Assembly (NCBI GenBank): GCA_964567745.1
Contig: CAZMNY010000030.1
Span: 39,002 to 103,001 of the forward strand
Direction of reading: 5' to 3'
DNA: 64,000 bases
From: CAZMNY01 sp964567745
GTDB lineage: Bacteria > Planctomycetota > Planctomycetia > Pirellulales > Pirellulaceae
Shown here: one piece after another, positions 1 to 7,200 of the stretch
How the letters are laid out: the number at the start of each line of letters is the position of its first letter
How positions within the stretch are numbered: the first letter of the stretch is position 1
Notes under the pieces: model-generated
Database searches by the model: none
What the model saw: the letters and a program-made list of their open reading frames with translations, nothing else
What the model was told of the DNA's origin: nothing
Translations under genes and position numbers: made by a program

Positions 1-2390
1 GCTTGATCTCGATCCGCCAAACTCGTCACGATCGTGGCGTTCTTGCCTCCCGTCTCGGCGAGAAGTTGCATCTCTGGCTTGGCTCGCAACATCGAGAGAG
101 CAGTCTCGGTGCCGCCGGTGAACACCACGACGTCGACCTCTTCATGGGCTGCCAGCTTGGAACCGACCGTGCCGCCGGGACATGGAAGAAACTGAAGGGC
201 TGTCTCCGGAACGCCCGCTCGCCACAACGCCTGGCACATCACGTAGGCCGGCAACACGGTATCGGACGCCGGCTTGAGAATGACCGTGTTTCCAGCGGCA
301 AGCGCTGAGGCCACGCCGCCGCAGGGAATCGCGATGGGGAAATTCCACGGCGAGACGACAACGACCACGCCCTTGCCCTTCACCTCGACGCCATCGAGCT
401 GCTCAAAGTACTCGGACGTCCGTCCATAGAACTCCAGGAAGTCGATCGCCTCAGATATCTCGGGGTCCGATTCGAGTAGCGTCTTGCCGCCATCGGCCAG
501 CGCAGCGCCCATGAGGTCGTCGCGCGAGCGACGCATTTCTTGGGCCGCCGCGTTGAGCGTCTCGCAGCGCGAGGCCGCTGAACGACTGCGCCACCCCGAA
601 CCGTCCAGCTTGGCCGTCTGCACCGCGCGCTCCATATCCTCGCCTGTGGCGAGTTGATAGCGAGCAACGACGACGCCCGGTCGAGAGGGATCGCGACATT
701 CGCGTTGTTCACGCTGCTCGTCAACTTCGACGCCGCCAATGGTCAGCGGAATTTGTACCGCGTTCTCACCACAACGGTTGGACCAATCGGGGAGCCAGCT
801 CGCAACCCAGTCGAGATTCTGCGCAAGGGCGAAGTCCGTATCGGGCTCGTTGACGAATTCTTGCCAACCGGCGTGTTCGGCTATTGCCGGCTTCGGCGGC
901 TCCGAGCGATTCTGGCGCCGCCGAGGCGCTGCGGACACGGTGTCGATCGCTTCAACGGAATCGAGGAACGACCGCTCTAGCAAGGCCCAGTTGTCGCTGT
1001 CGACCTCCAACCGAAACGTGTGCCGAAGGAAGTTGTTCTCGCCGGTGTTCTCATCGAGCCGTCGGACCAAATAGCCAATGGCGTTAATGAATTGCTCGCG
1101 GCCGCAAGCCGGAGCGTAGAGCAATAGATTTTCACTCAGCTCGAACAACGCGCGCCGTTGATGATTCGCCATGCCCTCGAGCATTTCGAATTGGACTTTG
1201 TCCAACGCGCCGAGGTCGGCGGCCAGCACCAAAGCGTAGGCGGCCTCAAACAGATTGTGAGTCGCCACGCCAACGCGAACCGCCGCAATGTTGTCCTCCA
1301 ACATGGCCTCGTGCAACATCCGCTTGTAGTTGGCGTCGGTGTGCATCTTGATCGTGTAGGGCGCCTGCCGCCATCCGGCGTGCGACGCCTCGACTCGCTC
1401 CATCTCCATATTGGCGCCCTTCACGATCCGCAGTGTGATCGGCACCCCGCCGTTGGCAACGCGCCGCTTGGCCCATTCGTTCAAGCGTTGCTGCATCGGG
1501 AACGAATCGGGAACATACGCTTGAAGGACGATGCCCGCGGCCACTTGCTCCATTCCCGGTCGATCGAGCGTTCGGGTAAACGTTTCGTACGTCAGTTCCA
1601 TGTCGCGGTACTCTTCCATGTCCATGTACACGAACTTGGATGTCTCCTCGCCATTGGGCCTTTGGAATTTGGAGTCGAGCGACGCGCGATAAAGCTGCTC
1701 CATGCGGTCGCAGAGGACCGCGATCGTATCTTCCTTGGCCACGATCGAAATCTGAGAGTAGATCGTGGAGATCTTGACAGAAATGACCTCGATGTCCAGT
1801 AACGCCAGGGCGGCGATGTATTGACGCAGTCGACGCTCCGCTTCTCTCTCACCTAAGAGCGCTTCGCCGAGGAAATTGACATTCATCCGCACGCCCTCGT
1901 CCGTCCGCGCGCGCAAATGCTCACTCAACAACGTCGGCTCAGCCGGTAGGACAACGTTGGCGGTCTCCTTCCGCATCTTGTCTTTCACCATCGGCACGGC
2001 AACGCCGGGAAGGTAACTGCCGAAACTTTGAAAACCGGCCAGCAACGTGCGATCGAAGGGGCTAAAGAACCGTGGAATGCCTTGTACGTCGAGAATGTGA
2101 ATCAGCTGATCCACCGCGCGATTCGGCGTTTCCGATCGAAAGGCTTGATCGGTCAATTGCATCAAGGTCGTCTTGTCGCTCGGATTCTGAATCATGCGAT
2201 CCAGTTCCGTCTGCTGGCGTCGTTCTTGAGGCGTCTGAAGTTCGCTCGCACGTTGCTGAAGTTGGCGTGCGAGAAACAGCGCCTGACGCAGAATTTTGTC
2301 TGAGCCGGTCGAGTCGACTTGGCCAAGCACTTGTCGCAGTGCTTCGCTGGCGTCGCCGCGATCATGATGGATCATGCTCGTCGTTTCCAT
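1..2390 (-). CDS. putA: Bifunctional proline dehydrogenase / L-glutamate-gamma-semialdehyde dehydrogenase, C-terminus beyond window
   Basis: Reading the minus strand from the ATG at 2390 gives an uninterrupted frame of about 796 codons that leaves the window at base 1. The N-terminal half looks like the FAD-dependent proline dehydrogenase barrel, with VKGANMEMERVEASHAGW near residues 310-330. The second half is an aldehyde dehydrogenase with SPWNFPIAIP, FTGGTETA and ETGGKNA close to the edge (about residues 765-785); the catalytic Cys lies outside. The family oxidises proline to glutamate in two steps with FAD and NAD. There is no obvious ribosome binding site; the frame is open further upstream but ATG 2390 is the first plausible start. 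The organisation resembles the fused enzyme, without a visible N-terminal DNA-binding domain. It runs divergently from the thioredoxin-like gene at 2623. Confidence 0.93.
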   Translation of the reverse strand, partial: METTSMIHHDRGDASEALRQVLGQVDSTGSDKILRQALFLARQLQQRASELQTPQERRQQTELDRMIQNPSDKTTLMQLTDQAFRSETPNRAVDQLIHILDVQGIPRFFSPFDRTLLAGFQSFGSYLPGVAVPMVKDKMRKETANVVLPAEPTLLSEHLRARTDEGVRMNVNFLGEALLGEREAERRLRQYIAALALLDIEVISVKISTIYSQISIVAKEDTIAVLCDRMEQLYRASLDSKFQRPNGEETSKFVYMDMEEYRDMELTYETFTRTLDRPGMEQVAAGIVLQAYVPDSFPMQQRLNEWAKRRVANGGVPITLRIVKGANMEMERVEASHAGWRQAPYTIKMHTDANYKRMLHEAMLEDNIAAVRVGVATHNLFEAAYALVLAADLGALDKVQFEMLEGMANHQRRALFELSENLLLYAPACGREQFINAIGYLVRRLDENTGENNFLRHTFRLEVDSDNWALLERSFLDSVEAIDTVSAAPRRRQNRSEPPKPAIAEHAGWQEFVNEPDTDFALAQNLDWVASWLPDWSNRCGENAVQIPLTIGGVEVDEQREQRECRDPSRPGVVVARYQLATGEDMERAVQTAKLDGSGWRSRSAASRCETLNAAAQEMRRSRDDLMGAALADGGKTLLESDPEISEAIDFLEFYGRTSEYFEQLDGVEVKGKGVVVVVSPWNFPIAIPCGGVASALAAGNTVILKPASDTVLPAYVMCQALWRAGVPETALQFLPCPGGTVGSKLAAHEEVDVVVFTGGTETALSMLRAKPEMQLLAETGGKNATIVTSLADRDQ

Positions 2391-2622
2391 GTTGTGTCGG
2401 CAAATTGGGAGCTTTCGCAAAGCGCGATTATAGGACAGCTCGGTAATATTTGGAGTAGCCCAAGACCGTTGTCCTACCACGACTTAGACACTCTTTTTCG
2501 ACCCCCGAAGCCGAATTCCCTCGCGCCCCTGGTAGAAACCGTTTGGCGGCACCCGTTGAACACATTGGGATTGCCGGAGGACACGGCAAACCCAAGGAAC
2601 CAAGAAGACAAAGGGACGTTCG

Positions 2623-3657
2623 ATGAGACGCGTTGCTATTCTGCTGCTGTTCGCCGTCTCGGCGGTCCTTTCGACAACCCTGTCGGCCCAACCGCCTCGA
2701 ACCGAACGCCCGAGGAAACAATCGGCGAATTCCTCGCCAGCTGGCATCGCCTGGTACGGCGCATGGAAACCGGGGCTCGCCGAAGCCAAAAAGTCCGGTC
2801 GACCGATCCTTCTTATCGCGGCGGCGCCACACTGTCACGGCATCTCGGGAATCTGGTGACCGGGCAAACAACAGATGGACGAGGGTGCCTTGTCCCAGCG
2901 CGACGTGATTGAAGCGTCTCGACGTTTCGTTTGCATTCGATTGGCCACCTATGAGGACAAAACGGAAGCGGCTTTATTGAAGTCGATCTTTGTTGGGCGG
3001 TCCGGCGACCTTGAAAACACGACGTTCGCCATTCTCTCGCCGGACGGCTCCGAACAACTTGTGCGCTCGGGCCGGTCGCCCGACTTCGCCTTCGGCCGCG
3101 ACGCTGGCACGGCTGAGGAGATGGCGAGCACGATGCAGAGCATCGCCGACGAATACGGCACCAAGCCGAAACACCAACCAAGGCAAATCCCCAAGTTGGC
3201 GGACGTCCGACTGGCCTTAAACGTCGCCGCATGCGACAAGCGACCTTTGGTTGTCGCCTTCTCCAGCGACAAGGAGAAACTGCGCGAACTAGAAACGAAA
3301 TTGGCTTCGCTCGCGTGGAGCGCCTCGCGAGTTGGCAAGTTTGTCTACGCTTCCACAACGGATAGGCGCGAGTTGGAATTCGTCAAAGGAATTGAGATTA
3401 AGTCGGGCGTGATAGCTATCCAACCTGGAAAGTTTGGGTTGAGCGGCATCGTGCTCGCACAGTCGTATGGATCGGCCGACGGCCAGGATGACGTTCGAGC
3501 GCTCGCAAAAACGCTCGACGAAGCAGAGCGCGGATTTCGCGGATGGTATAGCGAGACGCGCAAGCACATCTCCGAAGGTCAACGCAAAGGAATTGAGTGG
3601 GAGACACTGTTGCCCGTAACGGACCCTGGCGGTCAGTCGCGTCGAGGTCGCCGGTAA
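2623..3657 (+). CDS. Exported thioredoxin-like protein, candidate selenoprotein (in-frame TGA at 2857-2859)
   Basis: An ATG with AAGGGA six bases upstream starts a signal peptide (MRRVAILLLFAVSAVLS) and a thioredoxin-like segment. At codon 79 the frame meets TGA, then continues in the same frame, without any other stop, to 3657 (344 residues if TGA is read). Around it the protein reads APHCHGISGIW-TGA-PGK, so TGA sits where the first active-site Cys of a W-C-x-x motif is expected. Downstream text (RFVCIRLATYED, ENTTFAILSPDG) is typical of periplasmic thioredoxin-like folds. A hairpin starts 17 bases after TGA (separate entry). Inference: UGA encodes selenocysteine. Alternatives are a recent Cys-codon nonsense mutation or a base error. 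No selenocysteine machinery is in the window. The reading frame is seen; the fold assignment is by pattern recognition. Confidence 0.72.
2877..2895 (+). promoter_or_regulatory. Candidate bacterial SECIS hairpin after the in-frame TGA
   Basis: Seventeen bases after the TGA at 2857-2859 the transcript can fold GGACGAGG / GUG / CCUUGUCC: eight contiguous pairs with one G-U wobble and a three-base loop starting with G at 2885-2887. If the top two pairs open, the loop is GGGUGCC. Known bacterial SECIS elements are hairpins inside the coding region whose apical loop, with an early G, lies roughly 16-37 bases after UGA; here the loop is 25 bases away. A weaker outer pairing GGGCAA/UUGUCC overlaps as an alternative. 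The hairpin is seen by hand; its function is inferred. Confidence 0.5.
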
Positions 3658-3722
3658 GCCTACCAAACTCCTTCGCCCAGCGCCGCAATGATGCCGCGCT
3701 GTTCACACATGGAACGTGAGTT

Positions 3723-4099
3723 ATGAACAGAGTAGCCAAGTCAATCGATTTGTATGTTGCCGATGTTCCCGCCAGTCAACGCCAAACGACCGTTGCCTTG
3801 ATCAAAGTCATGCGAGAAGAGCTGGATGAGGTGAATGAACGCGTTCAGTTTGGCATGGCGATTTTTCGCGACATCGTCAAGACATCATCGGGCTCGCGGT
3901 CAACGAGTCGTTCTGCAGCCTTTATGTTCCCAGCGACGTCGTCCGCAACCAAGCGCCGCCGCTGGGCGAAATCGAGAAAGGCGACTTGTGCATTCGCTTC
4001 AAGTCCCTCGACAGCATCGAGCTGAACGCGCTCCGGTCACTGCTGCATCCTGCGCAGCCTCGGTCCGCCCCGTCGGCTGAAAACCTTCTTCCGTCGTGA
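3723..4099 (+). pseudogene. DUF1801-like protein, frameshifted
   Basis: The ATG frame at 3723 reads VKSIDLY-type DUF1801 sequence to QFGMAIF and then loses the family pattern. Another frame (codon starts shifted by one base back) picks up IIGLAVNESFCSLYV, GDLCIRFKSLDSIELNALRSLL and ends at TGA 4097-4099. The switch is at a run of five T at 3862-3866 or just beside it; six T would give one intact frame of about 125 residues. DUF1801 proteins are small, of unknown function, sometimes annotated YdhG-like or iron-chaperone-like. So this is either a one-base deletion in a homopolymer (true pseudogene) or a sequencing error. Both halves match the expected order of the family. Confidence 0.65.
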
Positions 4100-4156
4100 A
4101 CGAGGCTTAAAGTCTTTCAGGCTTCGAGCACATCCAGCCGCCGCGGAGCCTCATCA

Positions 4157-4175
4157 TTTGCACTTTGCACTTTCG
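4157..4175. repeat. TTTGCACTTTGCAC-type dispersed repeat
   Basis: The stretch TTTGCACTTTGCACTTTC lies in the 230-bp gap before thymidine kinase. The same TTTGCACTT motif, often in tandem, recurs at 54729-54759, around 54850 and, reversed, at 57711-57734. Only a repeat; no function can be read from it. Confidence 0.5.
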
Positions 4176-4330
4176 TTTGAGCGCAGTGCTCTTCGTTGAC
4201 CGCGTGCTCGGCGAGGGTAATTCGATCGCCGGCTCCGCCGCCACCGCGCAGCAACTCGTCAAGCCGGTTACAATCTCCCGTTCTGGGAACGAACCGATTC
4301 TGCCCGCCTTGTCCGGCAAAGACATTTCAA

Positions 4331-4936
4331 ATGGCCAAACTCTTTTTCTATTACTCCGCCATGAATGCGGGCAAGTCGACGACGCTATTGCAGTCGAGCT
4401 ACAACTACCAAGAACGAGGCATGCGAACGCTCATTCTCAAGCCCAAGATTGATGATCGCGAAACGTCGGACTTTGTCGCGTGCCGAATTGGACTTCAAGC
4501 GGAAGCGATCACCTTTGAGCAGATGGACAATCTGTTCGATGTGATTCAAAGCCACGTCGACGAGTCCGCTTTGCACTGTGTCTTGGTCGACGAGGCTCAG
4601 TTTCTGACTCGGCGCCAAGTCCAACAACTGGGCGACGCGGCTGACTCGCTCGATGTTCCCGTGCTGGCATACGGCCTGAGAACAGATTTCCAAGGCAATC
4701 TGTTTGAAGGGAGCATGCACTTGCTGGCGTGGGCCGACACGCTCCAAGAGATCAAAACCATTTGTCACTGCGGGCGCAAGGCCACTATGGTTTTGCGGCT
4801 CGACGGCACGGGTCAGGTTGTGCGAGGCGGGGAGCAGGTCGAAATCGGCGGCAATGAACGATATATGTCGGTTTGCCGTAAGCACTTCAAGGAAGGGAGG
4901 CCGACTAGGCAGACAGAGCTTCCTTTCCCGGAGTGA
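4331..4936 (+). CDS. tdk: Thymidine kinase (type II)
   Basis: Phosphorylates thymidine to dTMP with ATP in the salvage pathway. The 201-residue product starts MAKLFFYYSAMNAGKST, which contains the P-loop SAMNAGKST. It continues with the Walker-B-like LVDEAQFLT, the FEGSMHLLAWAD segment, the zinc-site part CHCG near residue 145 and C-x-KHF near the end, all in family order. The frame is open upstream to 4196, but ATG 4331 matches the family N-terminus and the upstream extension is low-complexity, so 4331 is chosen. It stands alone between a broken DUF1801 gene and the BlaI operon. No strong promoter was recognised; TTACAAT near 4266 could be a -10. Confidence 0.95.
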   Translation: MAKLFFYYSAMNAGKSTTLLQSSYNYQERGMRTLILKPKIDDRETSDFVACRIGLQAEAITFEQMDNLFDVIQSHVDESALHCVLVDEAQFLTRRQVQQLGDAADSLDVPVLAYGLRTDFQGNLFEGSMHLLAWADTLQEIKTICHCGRKATMVLRLDGTGQVVRGGEQVEIGGNERYMSVCRKHFKEGRPTRQTELPFPE

Positions 4937-5032
4937 GACCCGACGACCAGCCCGGCCGAACGTGTTCGCTCGGCATTGGCTGGGCGATCGAGTCGGCCTG
5001 TTTTTTCGCGATTTCACCCTTCGTTTTTTTGC

Positions 5033-5062
5033 TTGACAGGGCGGCTCTCCGTTCTCTACTAT
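5033..5062 (+). promoter_or_regulatory. Sigma-70-type promoter of the blaI/M56 operon
   Basis: TTGACA at 5033-5038 and TACTAT at 5057-5062 are separated by 18 bases, a near-consensus housekeeping promoter. It would start a leader of roughly 105 bases before the BlaI ATG at 5176. The -10 box runs directly into the direct repeat listed next, so a repressor bound there would block transcription. Confidence 0.6.
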
Positions 5063-5082
5063 AAAACCAAAACTAAATAACC
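5058..5082. promoter_or_regulatory. Candidate BlaI operator: tandem repeat over the -10 box
   Basis: ACTATAAAACC and ACTAAATAACC form two 11-base direct repeats with two mismatches, spaced by three A and thus 14 bases apart from start to start. They overlap the -10 element and the probable transcription start of the operon. BlaI/MecI repressors bind as dimers at the promoter of their own operon; the exact operator sequence in planctomycetes is not known to me, so the assignment is inferred from position. Confidence 0.4.
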
Positions 5083-5175
5083 AAATCCTGGTGCCGCGAC
5101 GATGGTCATTTTGGCCAACTTCGCTCACGGTGTTTGGCTGCCTGCCACATGAATCGAGTTTGAGGCGTCTGTTCG

Positions 5176-5559
5176 ATGGTGCGACCGAAAGCAAAAGAGA
5201 TTACCGAACGCGAGCTGGAGGTGATGCACGCCTTCTGGCAGCTTGGCGACTCGACTGTTGCGGACATTCGCGACTGCTTGGCGGATTCGGGTCGCGACTT
5301 GGCGTACACCACGGTGGCCACCTTGGTGCGGATCCTGATGGAGAAAGGGTTTGTCGATCAGACCGATTCCGAGCGGCCGTTTCGATACCGCCCAAAACGA
5401 ACATTCGAGGATGTTTCGAGTAGCATGGTCGGTGAGTTAATCAACTCGGTGTTTAGCGGTTCACGTGAACAGTTGTTGTTGCGAGTTCTTGATCGGCGAA
5501 AGCTAACGCCGGAAGAGCAAGCGGTGTTGGAAGACATCTTGCGCGAGAACCAGCAATGA
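5176..5559 (+). CDS. BlaI/MecI-family winged-helix repressor
   Basis: The 127-residue protein has the BlaI/MecI pattern: EITERELEVMHAFWQLG (helix 1), STVADIRDCL, then the recognition region YTTVATLVRILMEKGFV, and a C-terminal dimerisation part with LTPEEQAVLEDIL. Members repress an operon with a membrane metalloprotease and are cleaved or released on signal. The stop overlaps the next gene start in ATGA, so the two are translated together. A promoter with a repeated motif on its -10 lies upstream, fitting autoregulation. Target genes besides the operon cannot be deduced; there is no beta-lactamase here. Confidence 0.9.
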   Translation: MVRPKAKEITERELEVMHAFWQLGDSTVADIRDCLADSGRDLAYTTVATLVRILMEKGFVDQTDSERPFRYRPKRTFEDVSSSMVGELINSVFSGSREQLLLRVLDRRKLTPEEQAVLEDILRENQQ

Positions 5560-6755
5560 CCGACTTCGGCGTAACCTTGATGTGGTGTTCGTGCCAAGTC
5601 GCCATCGTTGGCGCGTTGGCGGGCGTCGCACACTATTTGCTTCGCAATTGCGGACGATCGATTGTCCCAATCGTGTTTTTGACGACGTTCGTGATCGCAA
5701 TTTGGTTCGCTGGCGCCGCGCTCGGCCCTTGGCCAAGTTACCTCGACCAAATCGACTCCTCCCAAATCGCTGAATTGTTAAACCCGAATCCCGAGGCTGA
5801 TGCGAGCTCGCTGGCGCCTTCGGATCAGTTGCCCGTATCAACAATCATCGTCGACACGATCCGCACTGCGATGCTTGAGTTGGCACCCGCCCAGTCGCGA
5901 TCTTTGATGGCAAGGTGGCCGTGGGCTCAAGTGATCAGCATGTTGTTCGTGCTGGGATTCGCGATAGGCTGCCTGCAATTGACGATCGGCTTGGTTGTCG
6001 TTCGAGCTCGGCTTCGCCGCAGTCATCCGCTTCGCGACCGCAATTTGGTTCGTATGGTTGAACAGTTGCGAGAGAAGATGAATTGTCGGCGATCTGTGGA
6101 GTTGCGAGTCTCGTACGACTTGTCTACTGCAGCAACGGTTGGTTGGCTTGAGCCTGTCATCTTGCTGCCGGCGGATTGGCGTCGCTGGACTCAGCAGGAA
6201 CGACGCGCCGTGTTGGCTCACGAGATGGCCCACATCGTGCACAACGATTACTTAGCTGTGTTGTTGTCACAGGTTGGTTTGGCGCTGCATTTCTATCACC
6301 CCGTCGTGCACTGGCTTTCGTCCCGCATGCGACTGGAGCAAGAGTTCGCCGCCGACGCGGTAGCTGCCGAGCACGCCGGCGGACAGCGAGAATACTTGCG
6401 GACGCTCGCCCACATGGCGCTGCGTCAATCGACCGAGTCGTCGCTTGGATTGGCTCGAGCGTTTTTGTCGGAGCGGAGCATGTTTGTCGAGCGGATGAAA
6501 ATGTTGCGCGACAAGCGCCGCAAATCGCAACCGCTTTCGGCCGGCAAGCAGGCGCTGTTGGTCGTTTCCCTATTGCTTTTCGGCCTGATGGTCTCGGGTG
6601 TTCGCGGGCCCAATTCGGGTCGAATCTGGGCGGCCGCGCTCGCTCAATCACCGGCGGCTCGCGAGACAAATCACGAACCGACAATCCCCCGAATCGGTAC
6701 GCGGTTTGGTGCCAAGAACCAGATTACGGCGCCGAATGAAAGGTGCCCTTCTTAG
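5556..6755 (+). CDS. M56 (BlaR1-like) membrane metallopeptidase
   Basis: A 399-residue protein that overlaps blaI by four bases. Membrane segments are visible at about residues 8-28, 37-57 and 128-150, with a last one near 330-350 (ALLVVSLLLFGLMVSG). The zinc motif HEMAH is at residues 222-226, followed by FYHPVVHWLSSRMRLEQEFAADA, the usual third-ligand glutamate segment. The family senses an outside signal and cleaves the BlaI repressor. The region after the last membrane segment is only about 45 residues, so there is no penicillin-binding sensor domain of the staphylococcal kind; the signal is unknown. Confidence 0.88.
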   Translation: MTDFGVTLMWCSCQVAIVGALAGVAHYLLRNCGRSIVPIVFLTTFVIAIWFAGAALGPWPSYLDQIDSSQIAELLNPNPEADASSLAPSDQLPVSTIIVDTIRTAMLELAPAQSRSLMARWPWAQVISMLFVLGFAIGCLQLTIGLVVVRARLRRSHPLRDRNLVRMVEQLREKMNCRRSVELRVSYDLSTAATVGWLEPVILLPADWRRWTQQERRAVLAHEMAHIVHNDYLAVLLSQVGLALHFYHPVVHWLSSRMRLEQEFAADAVAAEHAGGQREYLRTLAHMALRQSTESSLGLARAFLSERSMFVERMKMLRDKRRKSQPLSAGKQALLVVSLLLFGLMVSGVRGPNSGRIWAAALAQSPAARETNHEPTIPRIGTRFGAKNQITAPNERCPS

Positions 6756-6914
6756 ATGGCGAAAACGGATTCCGCGAACAAATGCCGACGGCCCCAGACG
6801 ACCAAGGCAACACGGACAACCAAAGCCAAGACAACGACCAAAACAACAGAGTCAACCAAGGCGGCAGCGCAGCAACCAAAACGAAAAAGGGCAACGCCAG
6901 AAAAGAAAGACTAG
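6756..6914 (+). CDS. Possible 52-residue Lys/Thr/Ala-rich basic protein
   Basis: Immediately after the M56 stop codon an ATG opens a frame whose product is dominated by K, T, R, A and Q (for example TTKAKTTTKTTESTKAAA) and ends at TAG 6912-6914. AAAGG lies about ten bases upstream. The composition recalls the lysine/alanine-rich histone-H1-like tails common in planctomycetes and chlamydiae. Against it: the length is small, the sequence is of low complexity, and two other frames are also open here. If real it would be the third gene of the blaI operon. No function is claimed. Confidence 0.3.
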   Translation: MAKTDSANKCRRPQTTKATRTTKAKTTTKTTESTKAAAQQPKRKRATPEKKD

Positions 6915-6982
6915 CACAGAGAATCAATTGCCCGACGGTCGGGCGATTGTTTGCACGTTAGCTCGGCCAGGCGCGTGCAAAG

Positions 6983-7035
6983 ACGGGTGGCCAGGTACCG
7001 CGTCAAGGGTCGGCGGTGGGATCCTGGCCACCCGT
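6983..7035. terminator. 13-bp inverted repeat with T-rich tail
   Basis: ACGGGTGGCCAGG at 6983-6995 is exactly complementary to CCTGGCCACCCGT at 7023-7035, with a 27-base loop, followed by TTTACTTTTCTT. It could end the blaI/M56 transcript before the CotH gene. The long loop and perfect arms also fit a dispersed palindromic repeat. The rest of 6915-7200 holds no recognisable gene. Confidence 0.45.
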
Positions 7036-7200
7036 TTACTTTTCTTGCTGTCTCTATTATCCGACACGCAGAGCGTTTTAGCAATCAACTGTCTTGCCTG
7101 CGTTCTTAGAATGTGTGAGAGTGGATCCGCGCGAGGGGAAATTCGACTTACCCATCCTCGCTCGACATAGACGACGACTCGCTTTTGGAGTTTTTTCCCG

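Noticed and set aside
1158..1802. 214-codon plus frame opposite putA
   Set aside because: The minus strand carries continuous proline-dehydrogenase and aldehyde-dehydrogenase motifs; the plus frame is His/Arg-rich shadow.
6598..7170. 190-codon plus frame after the M56 gene
   Set aside because: Overlaps the end of the protease gene and an inverted repeat; low-complexity Arg/Gln product.
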